From Blastocatellia bacterium (GTDB lineage: Bacteria > Acidobacteriota > Blastocatellia > UBA7656): a stretch of DNA of 64,000 nucleotides. The stretch is from the NCBI GenBank assembly GCA_035275065.1, contig DATENM010000065.1:39439-103438 (forward strand), read 5' to 3'. Made by a program: the position numbers and the translations under genes. The first letter of the stretch is position 1; each line of letters opens with the position of its first letter. The notes below the pieces were generated by a model that did no database searches, had not been told where the DNA came from, and was given only the letters and a program-made list of their open reading frames with translations. Positions 32,255 to 41,064 of this stretch are shown here, in pieces.

Positions 32255-33694
32255 ATGAACAGAAGACGGTTGACCCGATTGCTCCTGCTCGCGGCAGTGG
32301 CTTGCCTTAGCATTGCCTTTGTCACCTCGTCCAGCGCCAGTTCGGGCACGTCGAAAGACGTCACCTTTAATAAAGACGTCGCGGCGATCTTCTACAAGAA
32401 CTGTGCGGAATGTCACAAGCCCAACGACATCGCGCCGATGTCATTGATCTCGTACAAAGAAGTCCGCCCGTGGGCGCGTTCGATCAAAGAGAAAGTCCTC
32501 ACACGCGAGATGCCGCCGTGGAGTCCCGACCCGAAGTATGGCCAGTTCACCAACGATCATCGCCTGAGCGATAAAGAGATCGCGACGATTGTCGCCTGGG
32601 TGGATGGCGGCGCCAAGGAAGGCGACCCGAAAGACCTGCCGCCGGCGCCCGACTTCACCAGCGGCGGCTGGCAGCTTGGCAAGCCCGATCAGATTTTTGC
32701 GATGAAGGAAGCCTTCACCGTGCAGCCCGGTCAGCCGGACACGATTCAGAATTTCATCATCCCGACGAACTTCAAAGAAGATAAGTGGATTCAGTCGGCG
32801 GAGATTCTGCCGGGCAACAAGCGGATCGTTCACCACGTCATCGCCTTCATCCAGACGCCGGCGATGCTGGCCAAGCTGCAATCGAGCGAAGGCCGCCGCC
32901 GGCTCGGCGAGATGAGCAAGGTCTTTTATAAAGACGGCACCTTGATCAAAGCCAAAGCCGACGCGCCGATCATCGATAACGGTTGCAGTGACGCGAGCGG
33001 CGGCTCGGCCTTCCCGCGCCCGTCGGCGGCAGAAGGCGGCGACGCCTTCGGGTTGTTGCTCGCCGGCTACGCGCCCGGCAAAGGCTTGGACGTCTGGCCC
33101 GCCGGCACCGCCAAGAAAGTTGCCGCCGGCTCGGTGATCGTCTTCCAGATTCACTACTCGGCGTTCCGCGGCAAGTTCGAGCATCCCGAATCCGATCAGA
33201 CGAGCATCGGCCTGCACTTTTCGACGCAGCCGCCGCAGCACTCGCTTAACACCATCGGCATTCAGAATCACTACTTCAAGATTCCCGCCGGCTCGGGCAG
33301 TCACGAAGTGACGGCCTGCTACACCTTCGACGGCGACGTGAAGCTGATGAGCTATATGCCGCATATGCACCTGCGCGGCAAGGATATGAAGTACGACGTC
33401 ATCTATCCCGATGGCCGCAAAGAGACATTGCTGTGGGTGCCGAAGTATAGCTTCAACTGGCAGACGATGTATTATTTGAAGAAGCCTGTGACCTTGCCGA
33501 AAGGCACCAGGATGATCATCACGGCGCACTTCGACAACTCGGCGAAGAACAAGTACAACCCCGACGCGTCGAAAGACATTCGCTGGGGCGATCCGACTTA
33601 CGAAGAGATGATGATCGGCTGGATGGATTATTACGTGGATGCGCCGGCACCGGCTGACAAGGCCACCGCTTCGGCGCGCTCGTCGCGCAAGTAA
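32255..33694 (+). CDS. Cytochrome c fused to a PHM-like copper type II monooxygenase domain (paralogue 1)
   Basis: 479 residues, exported (signal peptide MNRRRLTRLLLLAAVACL). The heme motif CAECH is at 50-54 in a cytochrome domain that ends about residue 130 with the signature EMPPWSPDP...WVDGGAKEG. The rest resembles peptidylglycine monooxygenase: HH at 193-194, H300 (FQIHY), HxH at 370/372 (PHMHLRGKDMKY) and a C-terminal Met (EEMMIGW, 452-453). These match the CuH (HH plus H) and CuM (HxH plus M) ligand sets. The heme could feed electrons that ascorbate supplies in animals. Substrate unknown. ATG 32255 follows AAGGAG. Confidence 0.8.
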   Translation: MNRRRLTRLLLLAAVACLSIAFVTSSSASSGTSKDVTFNKDVAAIFYKNCAECHKPNDIAPMSLISYKEVRPWARSIKEKVLTREMPPWSPDPKYGQFTNDHRLSDKEIATIVAWVDGGAKEGDPKDLPPAPDFTSGGWQLGKPDQIFAMKEAFTVQPGQPDTIQNFIIPTNFKEDKWIQSAEILPGNKRIVHHVIAFIQTPAMLAKLQSSEGRRRLGEMSKVFYKDGTLIKAKADAPIIDNGCSDASGGSAFPRPSAAEGGDAFGLLLAGYAPGKGLDVWPAGTAKKVAAGSVIVFQIHYSAFRGKFEHPESDQTSIGLHFSTQPPQHSLNTIGIQNHYFKIPAGSGSHEVTACYTFDGDVKLMSYMPHMHLRGKDMKYDVIYPDGRKETLLWVPKYSFNWQTMYYLKKPVTLPKGTRMIITAHFDNSAKNKYNPDASKDIRWGDPTYEEMMIGWMDYYVDAPAPADKATASARSSRK

Positions 33695-33843
33695 GCGCGC
33701 AGATAAATTACAGGGGCGGCTCTCGGTGGCTGCTCCAGATTGAGGACAGCCGATTCCGAGTAACTCAGTGGATTCGGAATCGCGGGTGACGCACAGACGG
33801 TCGCTTGTACCTGATGCCGCCAGTCACCAAGCGGGAGGAGTCA

Positions 33844-35289
33844 ATGAAGAAAGCTATTTCGATACTGTTCGCCGTCGCTGCCGTCGCCGCGCTCTGTTTC
33901 GTCTTTTCGCCGGCTACCAGCGCCAGCGGCCCGGGCAAAAAGGATGTCACCTTCTCGAAGGACGTCGCGCCCATCTTTTTCAAGAACTGTGCGGAATGTC
34001 ACAAGCCCAACGACATCGCGCCGATGTCGCTGCTGACCTACAAAGAAGCGCGCCCGTGGGCACGCTCGATCAAGGAAAAGGTCGCCAGCCGCGAGATGCC
34101 GCCCTGGAGCCCCGACCCGCACTATGGCCAGTTCTCTAACGAGAAGCGGTTGACGGACAAAGAGGTCGAAACCATCGTCGCATGGGTAGACAGCGGCGCC
34201 AAGGAAGGCAATCCGAAAGATATGCCGCCGACGCCCGAGTTCGCCAAAGGCGGCTGGTCCATCGGCAAGCCCGATGCCGTGCTGGAGATGGGCGAAGAGT
34301 GGACGATTGACCCGAACGCGCCTGACAACTACATCAACTTTTTCATCCCGACGAACTTCAAAGAAGATCGCTGGGTCCAGGCTGCCGAAATCCTCCCCGG
34401 CAACCGCAAAGTTGTGCATCACGTCATCGCTTTCATCCAGTCGCCGCAGATGATGGCCAAGCGCGCAGAAGCCGCGAAAGCCGGCAATGGCCGGGTCGGC
34501 GGGCGCGCCGCTGACGGCAAGCTGTTTTATCTGGACGGCACGCTGCGCCGCGTCAAGATGGACGCGCCGGTTGTTGATGATGCGTGCGCCCAGCAGGCAG
34601 CACCGGGCGGACGGCGCATCGGCGGCGGCGGCGACGAGAACGAGGGCGCGCTGCTGGCCGGTTACGCGCCGGGCCTTGAGCCTGCGGTCTATCCAGCGGG
34701 TGTTGCCAAGAAGCTGCCCGCCGGCTCGACCATCATGTTCCAGGTACACTATTCAAGCTTCCGCGGCGCGCTTACGAAGGCCGAAAAAGACCGCACCAAG
34801 GTCGGCCTGATCTTCGCCAAAGAGCCGCCCGACAAGATGGCGGTGACGTTTGCGGCGGCCAATGTCATGTTCAAGATTCCGGCGGGCGCCGACAATCACG
34901 AAGTCACCGCATGCCAGACGGTGCCGCGCGATGTTCAGGTGCTCAACTACATGCCGCATATGCACCTGCGCGGCAAGGACATGAAGTACGAGCTCATCTA
35001 TCCTGATGGCAAGCGCGAGACTTTGCTGTGGGTGCCGAAGTTCAGCTTCAACTGGCAGGCGGCCTACGTGCTGAAGAACCCGATCACCATCCCCAAGGGA
35101 GCGAAGCTCGTGGTCACGGCGCACTACGACAACTCGAAGAAGAACAAGTACAACCCCGACGCGTCGAAAGACGTGCGCTGGGGCGACCCGACCTATGACG
35201 AGATGATGATCGGCTGGCTCGACATCATGGTAGAAAACCCGGCCAAAGCGGCCAAACCCGATGCGTCAGCGCGCAGCGGCCAGAAGTAG
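33844..35289 (+). CDS. Cytochrome c / PHM-like copper protein (paralogue 2)
   Basis: 481 residues and clearly duplicated from its neighbour: signal peptide (MKKAISILFAVAAVAALCF), CAECH at 49-53, the same EMPPWSPDPHYGQF segment, HH at about 192-193 (VHHVIAF), FQVHYSSF, PHMHLRGKDMKY and DEMMIGWLD. All inferred copper ligands are kept. The start is ATG 33844 after a GGGAGGAG ribosome-binding site. It lies 149 nt behind paralogue 1. The insert between HH and the second histidine differs most, which may set substrate choice. Confidence 0.8.
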   Translation: MKKAISILFAVAAVAALCFVFSPATSASGPGKKDVTFSKDVAPIFFKNCAECHKPNDIAPMSLLTYKEARPWARSIKEKVASREMPPWSPDPHYGQFSNEKRLTDKEVETIVAWVDSGAKEGNPKDMPPTPEFAKGGWSIGKPDAVLEMGEEWTIDPNAPDNYINFFIPTNFKEDRWVQAAEILPGNRKVVHHVIAFIQSPQMMAKRAEAAKAGNGRVGGRAADGKLFYLDGTLRRVKMDAPVVDDACAQQAAPGGRRIGGGGDENEGALLAGYAPGLEPAVYPAGVAKKLPAGSTIMFQVHYSSFRGALTKAEKDRTKVGLIFAKEPPDKMAVTFAAANVMFKIPAGADNHEVTACQTVPRDVQVLNYMPHMHLRGKDMKYELIYPDGKRETLLWVPKFSFNWQAAYVLKNPITIPKGAKLVVTAHYDNSKKNKYNPDASKDVRWGDPTYDEMMIGWLDIMVENPAKAAKPDASARSGQK

Positions 35290-35513
35290 CTTTCACCACA
35301 TTGAAGCACGCTCGGCGCCGGCTGCGATGATTCGTGGCCGGCGCGTCGTGCTTCAGGAAACGGCAAGCGCCGAGCAACCGAGCAAGCGGCAGGGCATCCA
35401 AGCGGGCGACCTTAAGCGGCGCGAGCCACCACGGCTTGCGTCAACTCAAAACGCATCGCATTTCGCAGCGCCTCGCGACAGCGCCACGGCGCCGCGCCTC
35501 ACAGGTGAACGAT

Positions 35514-37208
35514 ATGAGAAAGCCGCTCTCTTTCCTGTTTACAGTCGCGTTCCTGGTCGCCTTTGGCCTGACCCTTTCGCCAACCACGAACGCCGGCGAA
35601 GGCCCGGGAGCGGGCGTCAATAAGAGCGCCCGCGCCGTCACCTTCAGCCGCGATGTCGCGCCGATCCTGTATAAGAACTGTGTCGCCTGCCATCGCCCGA
35701 ACGATCTCGCGCCGATGTCGCTGCTCTCTTACAAAGAGGCGCGGCCCTGGGCGCGTTCGATCAAAGAGAAAGTCCTCACACGCGAGATGCCGCCGTGGCA
35801 GGCCGACCCGCACTATGGCCAGTTCATCAACGACAAGCGGCTCTCGCAGCAGGAGATTGACACCATCGTTGCCTGGGTGGACGGCGGCGCCAAAGAAGGC
35901 AACCCGAAAGAGCTGCCGGCGGTGCCGACCTTCAGCGATGATTGGCAGATCGGCAAGCCCGACCTGATCCTGACCATGCAGGAAGAATACACGGTCGAGG
36001 CGACCGGGCCGGACGAGTACATACGCTTCGTCATTCCGGTCAACGTCAGCGAGATTAAGTGGCTCAAGGGCGTCGAGATTCATCCAGGCAACAAGCGCGT
36101 CGTGCATCACGCTGTCGCCTTTCTGCAAACGCCTGAGATGATCGCCGCGGCCAAAGGCGCGGGCGGCAATGCGCTCAACCCGACACCTGATAAATCTTCG
36201 ATGTTCTATCGAGACGGCACGCTGGTGCGCACGAAAGGCGACGCCCCGGTTTATGACGATGGCTGCAAAGCGCCCGATGGCGGCTTTGCCCGTGGCAGCG
36301 GCCAGGAGACCATCGGGCCGCTGCTCGGCTTCTACGCGCCGGGCAAAGACGTTGACCTGTTCCCCGCCGGGACCGCGAAATTCATACGGCCCGGCTCGAA
36401 CCTGATCATCGAGATGCACTATTCGAAGACCACCGGCAAGACGGAAAAAGACCGCACCACGGTCGGCTTGTTCTTTGCCAAAGAAGCGCCCGACAAGGTC
36501 TTGCAGTCGAACGGCGCGCTGAATCACTTCTTCAAGATTCCGCCGGGCGCGACCGATCACGAAGTCACCGCCTGTTACAAGTTCAGCAACGACACGCTGC
36601 TCTACACCTTGATGCCGCATATGCACAAGCGCGGCAAAGACATGAAGTACGAAGTCGTCTACCCCGACGGGCGGCGTGAAACGCTGCTGGCGGTGAAGTA
36701 CAATTTCGCATGGCAATCGATGTACCGCTTCAAGGAGCCGGTGCTGGTGCCGCACGGCTCGCAGTTGATCGTCACGGCGCATTACGACAACTCCGAGCGC
36801 AACAAGTGGAACCCCGACCCGACAAAGGCTGTGCGCTGGGGCGACCCGACTTATGACGAGATGATGATCGGCTATATGGATTACGTGACCAAGGTCACCG
36901 AGCGCGCGGTCGCCAAAATCGATCCGAAGGTTCTCGATGCGTATGTCGGCGAGTACGAATTGCTGCCGGGTCGAACGGTCGCCATCGCGCGCAGCGGCGA
37001 TCAACTGATGGTCGGCATGCGCGGCGTGCCGAACACGCCGATCTTTCCCGAATCCGAAACCCGTTTCTTCTTCAAAGTCGCCGACGTGCAGATCATCTTC
37101 GTCAAAGACGACAAGGGCGAAGTCAACGAGCTGATGGTCGAGCAAGGAGGCCGGACGTTCAAAGCCAAACGCGTCAAGAAAACGGCGGCGACCGGCGACA
37201 GCAAATGA
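35514..37208 (+). CDS. Cytochrome c / PHM-like copper protein with DUF3471-like C-terminal domain (paralogue 3)
   Basis: 564 residues. Signal peptide, CVACH heme site, then VVHHAVAF, IEMHYSK, PHMHKRGKDMKY and DEMMIGYMD, so all inferred copper ligands remain. After the copper domain (about residue 462) comes an extra ~95-residue beta-rich domain (DPKVLDAYVGEYELLPG..VGMRG..VEQGGRTFKA) that resembles DUF3471, a module common after serine hydrolases in this phylum. ATG 35514 starts the signal peptide; the longer open frame upstream is basic and nonconserved. Its stop overlaps the next start as ATGA. Confidence 0.8.
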   Translation: MRKPLSFLFTVAFLVAFGLTLSPTTNAGEGPGAGVNKSARAVTFSRDVAPILYKNCVACHRPNDLAPMSLLSYKEARPWARSIKEKVLTREMPPWQADPHYGQFINDKRLSQQEIDTIVAWVDGGAKEGNPKELPAVPTFSDDWQIGKPDLILTMQEEYTVEATGPDEYIRFVIPVNVSEIKWLKGVEIHPGNKRVVHHAVAFLQTPEMIAAAKGAGGNALNPTPDKSSMFYRDGTLVRTKGDAPVYDDGCKAPDGGFARGSGQETIGPLLGFYAPGKDVDLFPAGTAKFIRPGSNLIIEMHYSKTTGKTEKDRTTVGLFFAKEAPDKVLQSNGALNHFFKIPPGATDHEVTACYKFSNDTLLYTLMPHMHKRGKDMKYEVVYPDGRRETLLAVKYNFAWQSMYRFKEPVLVPHGSQLIVTAHYDNSERNKWNPDPTKAVRWGDPTYDEMMIGYMDYVTKVTERAVAKIDPKVLDAYVGEYELLPGRTVAIARSGDQLMVGMRGVPNTPIFPESETRFFFKVADVQIIFVKDDKGEVNELMVEQGGRTFKAKRVKKTAATGDSK

Positions 37209-38470
37209 AGGCAAAAGTAAAAAGTAAAAAGGCAAAAGTGGGAATTCATCCGCTGCCTTCGATGACGATTGCCGCCTCATCGCTCTCCGTCGGCTGGCGG
37301 CGGCTGATCCGCCTTTTGCCTTTTGCCTTTTTACTTTTTACTTTTTACTTGGCGCGCGTCAGCGCGCATGAGCCGATCACCACAAAGGTGCGATTCAACA
37401 AAGAGGTCGTCCGCATCCTCGGGCGCAGTTGCCTGAGCTGTCACCACCCCGGCGGCGTGGCGATGTCGCTCGCGACTTATGACGACGCGCGCCCGTGGGC
37501 GAAGGCGATCAAAGAAGAGGTATTGAACAAGCGCATGCCGCCCTGGGCGGCGGTCAAAGGCTTTGGCGATTTTCGCAACGCGCCGGTGCTGACGCAGCGC
37601 GAGGTTGACCTGCTGGTCAACTGGGTCGAAGGCGGCGCGCCCCGCGGCGAAGAGGGCGACCTGCCGACCACGCCGCTTTATTCCGACGACTGGCAGCTCG
37701 GCAAGCCCGATTTGATCTTGAAGCCGCCGACGCCTGCGTCCATCGCCGCAGACGCCGACGAGCGTCGCACCGTGACGCTTGCGACGAACCTGACAGAGGC
37801 CCGCGGGCTGGCGGCCATTGATTTGCGACCGGGCGATCAGCGCGTCGTCCATTGCGCCAGGGTTTATCTGGAAGGCGGCTCTTGTCTGGCGACATGGATG
37901 CCTGGTCAGAAGACGGTGGCGTGGAATGAAGGCGTGGCGCAGGCGTTGCCGGCGGGCGCGCGCCTCACGGTGAAGATTCATTATCGCGGCGCGGGTGAAG
38001 CAACGCGCGACCAGAGTGAGGTGGGGCTCTATTTTGCGAAGACACCGCCGCGCCGGCTGTTGCAGGAGATTGCCGTCAACGACGCCGAGGCGATCATCCC
38101 CGCGGGCGCCGCGATGCATCCGCTACGCGTGAGCTACACGACAACGGAAGACCTTGACGCGCTGGCGTTGCGACCGATAGTCAATCCCTTGATTACGTCG
38201 CTACAGATGACGGCGTACCGGCCCGATGGCTCTGAAGAAGTGTTGCTGTGGACGCGCGGCTATCAATCCGACTGGCAGCCGACCTATTATCTGAAGCGCC
38301 CGGCCTTGCTGCCGAAAGGCACGCGCCTGGAAGTAATCGCCTACTTCGACAACTCGGACAACAATCCCAACAACCCCAACGACCCGGCAAAGGCGTTGCG
38401 CTTTGCCGACCTCGGCGGCGAGCCGCTCTGCGCAGTGACGACGGCCAAAGCCCGACCGACCAATGAATGA
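37205..38470 (+). CDS. Divergent cytochrome c / PHM-like protein with lost copper ligands (paralogue 4)
   Basis: 421 residues; heme motif CLSCH and the MPPWAA / NWVEGGAPRGEEG cytochrome features are kept. In the copper part HH becomes HC (VVHCARVY), the IHY histidine is kept, the HxH motif is gone (SLQMTAYRPDG) and the C-terminal Met region is truncated. The CuM site is therefore lost and CuH incomplete. The hydrophobic signal segment RLLPFAFLLFTFYLARVSAH lies within the AAAAGTA/TTTTTAC repeat. The start is either ATG 37205, overlapping the previous stop (coupling), or ATG 37262. It probably keeps only electron transfer or a structural role beside the other three. Confidence 0.72.
   Translation: MKAKVKSKKAKVGIHPLPSMTIAASSLSVGWRRLIRLLPFAFLLFTFYLARVSAHEPITTKVRFNKEVVRILGRSCLSCHHPGGVAMSLATYDDARPWAKAIKEEVLNKRMPPWAAVKGFGDFRNAPVLTQREVDLLVNWVEGGAPRGEEGDLPTTPLYSDDWQLGKPDLILKPPTPASIAADADERRTVTLATNLTEARGLAAIDLRPGDQRVVHCARVYLEGGSCLATWMPGQKTVAWNEGVAQALPAGARLTVKIHYRGAGEATRDQSEVGLYFAKTPPRRLLQEIAVNDAEAIIPAGAAMHPLRVSYTTTEDLDALALRPIVNPLITSLQMTAYRPDGSEEVLLWTRGYQSDWQPTYYLKRPALLPKGTRLEVIAYFDNSDNNPNNPNDPAKALRFADLGGEPLCAVTTAKARPTNE
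37208..37351. repeat. 7-nt-unit inverted repeat (AAAAGTA) inside a coding start
   Basis: Left units at 37208-37239 and reverse units at 37311-37351 (TTTTGCC, TTTTTAC), about 70 nt apart. Same unit as 21215-21334. Here the right arm is translated as the membrane-spanning part of a signal sequence. Confidence 0.85.
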
Positions 38471-38631
38471 AAAACGCTCAGGGGAACTCCCCAATTGAGT
38501 CCCGTTCGTCCTCGTGATAGGATGGCGTCCCTTTTCACCTGGAGCCTGCGGAACAGTCCATTATCCGTACACGGACGCGCCGATGGCCCGGCATTCTCAG
38601 CAAGCGATACAGATCAGGAAGGAAGTGCAAG

Positions 38632-38889
38632 ATGTCAGCGAGGACTCTCCCCATCACGCCATTCAGCAGCGCGCAATACAGTCTGGAATCTTGCGCCGGC
38701 TGTCAGGGCACGGGAATCAACTGCGCGGCCTGTGACGGCAACGGCTATGTGCTGGTGACGATCCCGGCGACGAAATGCGGCCACTGCATGGGCAGCGGCA
38801 TCGAGCGCAACCGGCCCGCTTCGGCCTCGCCGGTCTGTGTGAGCTGCGCCGGCGCGGGCTGGGAAAACGTCGTCCGAGTCGCCAGATGA
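38632..38889 (+). CDS. Mini protein with four CxxCxGxG zinc-finger repeats
   Basis: 85 residues, essentially a stand-alone DnaJ-type zinc-finger domain: CAGCQGTG, CAACDGNG, CGHCMGSG and CVSCAGAG. In DnaJ the four repeats bind two zinc ions and help hold unfolded client proteins. There is no J-domain or C-terminal client domain here. It has no signal peptide. GAAGTG-type spacing upstream gives only a weak ribosome-binding site. It may be a chaperone accessory or a thiol-redox protein; the function is unknown. Confidence 0.75.
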   Translation: MSARTLPITPFSSAQYSLESCAGCQGTGINCAACDGNGYVLVTIPATKCGHCMGSGIERNRPASASPVCVSCAGAGWENVVRVAR

Positions 38890-39140
38890 AACCTGCCGCC
38901 CGCCCACCTGAGCCATTGGCTCGTTTCAAAGACAGGCGCGCGGCTTCGGACTCAAGAGCATCGGTCTTTGCCTGATCCCCCGCCCCTCTACCTGAAGCCC
39001 GTCATCCTACCATGCCTTAAGATTGGACAAGCATCAATCGCTGCGGCTTACGCAGATGGGATGAAGCCGATGTGGCAGATTGACAGCCCCCCGTAGGCAA
39101 AGCGAGAATACTTATTAAACCTTAGCTCGAATTGTTATCC

Positions 39141-40805
39141 ATGAAGAAACAAGCCGTATTCGCACTCCTCATCGCCCTGACGCTTGCAATCCACACAAGG
39201 GCGGCGGTCGCTACCGACACCATCGTTGCCATGCCGTTCGAGAATCTTTCGGGCCGCGCCGAGTACAACTGGGTCGGCGAGAGCTTTACCGCCGCGCTTG
39301 CCGACCTGCTCGACAAGCCGGGACTGGTCGGCATTCACTCCGACGAGCGCAACGTCGCCTATAAGCAGGAAGGCTTGCCGCCGACCGCTATCCTGACGCG
39401 CGCGACGATGATCAAGATTGCCGAGCGCGCCGGCGCCAACTTGATGATCATCGGCACCTACCGCATCGAAGGCCAGGGGCGCGACAGCAGCATCACGGTG
39501 ACGGCGCGCGTCATCGATATCCGCGAAGGCCGGCTGGTCGGCAAAGAGTTCAACCGCGGCGGGCCGCTCCTCGACCTGCAAAAGTTGCAAGGCGAGCTGG
39601 CTTACGAAATACTTACACAGCGCAACCCCTCGTCGCCTTACTCGCGCGAGCGGCTGATCTCGGAATCGCAGCTTGCCCCCATCGGCGCTTTCGAGAATTT
39701 CATCAAAGCGACGCTGACGCGCGACCAGCAGGCGCGCATCGGCTTTCTTGAACGCGCCATCAAAGAGGTCGCCGAGAAGAACAAGGCGAAGTACACCGCG
39801 GCGATCTTCGAGCTGGGCCGCATCTACTACGAGGCCGGCGATTACAAATCGGCGCTCGAACAACTGGCGCAGGTCGGCGCGCAAGAGGCGCGTTATGATG
39901 AAGCGCAGTTCTACATGGCCGTTGCCGAAGACGCGCTCGGACAGACAGACAAGTCGCTGGCCGACCATCAGAAGCTCGCCGAACGCTTGCCGCTCTACGA
40001 GGTCTATAACAACATCGGCGCGCTGTTGATCAAGCAGAAGCAGTACCTGCCGGCGATCAATCATCTGAAGCCGGCGGTTGACGCCATGCCACGCGATGCC
40101 GATACGCTCTTCAACCTCGGCAACGCCTACTATCTGGCCAAAGACTACCCGAACGCCATCGAGGCGCTGCGCAACGAGACGCGGCTGCGCACCGGTGACG
40201 GCGAAGGCTTTTACCTGCTGGGCAAGGCGCTAATGGCGGCGGGCGCTCAGGCCGATGCGACGGCGGCCAGCGATCAGGCGAAGAAGCTGCTCGCGACCTA
40301 TGCGCAATGGGAGACGCGCGGGATGCCGCAGGTCGCCCGGATGAAAACGACCTTCAGTAAAATCAACTACTATCGCTACAAGCGCGAGCAGGACGAGCGG
40401 CTGAATGGTCAGGCGTCGGTGTCGGGATTGACGCCGCAGGCCGACCAGCTTTTAGATTCGGCGCGCAACGCCTTTCAACAAGGGCGCAATGAAGATGCGC
40501 TGGCCAACCTGAGCAAGCTCTTGCAGATGGCGCCGCAGAACTTTGAAGCCCACCTGTTGATGGGCCGCGTCTATGAGCGGCGCGGCGATTTCGAGCGCGC
40601 CTCGAACGCCCTGAAAGCGGCGATCTTCTGGAACCCGAAGCTGGTCGGCGCACACGTGCTGCTGGGCCGCATCAGCGTGCTAAAGAACGATTGCCCGGGC
40701 GCTCAGGCCGCCGACGCCAAAGCCTTGCAGATTGACGCCAACGATCCTGACGCGCAAGCACTCAAACGCCTGATCGACGACAAGTGCAAGCCGAATAGCC
40801 AGTAG
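39141..40805 (+). CDS. Exported TPR protein with TolB-like N-terminal domain
   Basis: 554 residues. Signal peptide (MKKQAVFALLIALTLAIHTRA), then a domain of about 150 residues with VAMPFENLSG...WVGESFTAAL...IGTYRIEG, the pattern of the TolB/CsgG-like N-terminal domain that often precedes TPRs in Acidobacteriota. The rest is TPR repeats (KYTAAIFELGRIYYEAGDYKSALEQL, DADTLFNLGNAYYLAKDYPNAIEAL, NFEAHLLMGRVYERRGDFERASNAL and others). A periplasmic scaffold role is likely; partners are unknown. ATG 39141 is chosen to fit the signal peptide; a TTG three codons earlier is also open. Confidence 0.8.
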   Translation: MKKQAVFALLIALTLAIHTRAAVATDTIVAMPFENLSGRAEYNWVGESFTAALADLLDKPGLVGIHSDERNVAYKQEGLPPTAILTRATMIKIAERAGANLMIIGTYRIEGQGRDSSITVTARVIDIREGRLVGKEFNRGGPLLDLQKLQGELAYEILTQRNPSSPYSRERLISESQLAPIGAFENFIKATLTRDQQARIGFLERAIKEVAEKNKAKYTAAIFELGRIYYEAGDYKSALEQLAQVGAQEARYDEAQFYMAVAEDALGQTDKSLADHQKLAERLPLYEVYNNIGALLIKQKQYLPAINHLKPAVDAMPRDADTLFNLGNAYYLAKDYPNAIEALRNETRLRTGDGEGFYLLGKALMAAGAQADATAASDQAKKLLATYAQWETRGMPQVARMKTTFSKINYYRYKREQDERLNGQASVSGLTPQADQLLDSARNAFQQGRNEDALANLSKLLQMAPQNFEAHLLMGRVYERRGDFERASNALKAAIFWNPKLVGAHVLLGRISVLKNDCPGAQAADAKALQIDANDPDAQALKRLIDDKCKPNSQ

Positions 40806-41064
40806 CCGCACGGCCAGTGGTTCAGTCTGCGCGGCTGCGTCCCTGATCCCTGATTCCCGCCCTTCCCTGTCTGTCAGGTTTACTCGACCACCCCGGCAAT
40901 GATAAGTCGGCCCAAAAAAATTGTGAGCTGCTTTACCTTCGTTTTTCGCATGTCTATATGGAGGTCGGAAGGCGAAAGCCGAGGCCCCGCCCACATCCGG
41001 CGTTCAGCGCGCCGGTCAATTTTTTCTATCGTCGCCGCCACGGCGACAGACAAGGAGAATCGTT

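Noticed and set aside
35499..37280. Long open frame on the minus strand (593 codons) opposite the third cytochrome/copper gene
   Set aside because: No family-like motifs; the plus-strand gene has heme and copper motifs, signal peptide and paralogues. Long antisense frames are common in GC-rich DNA.
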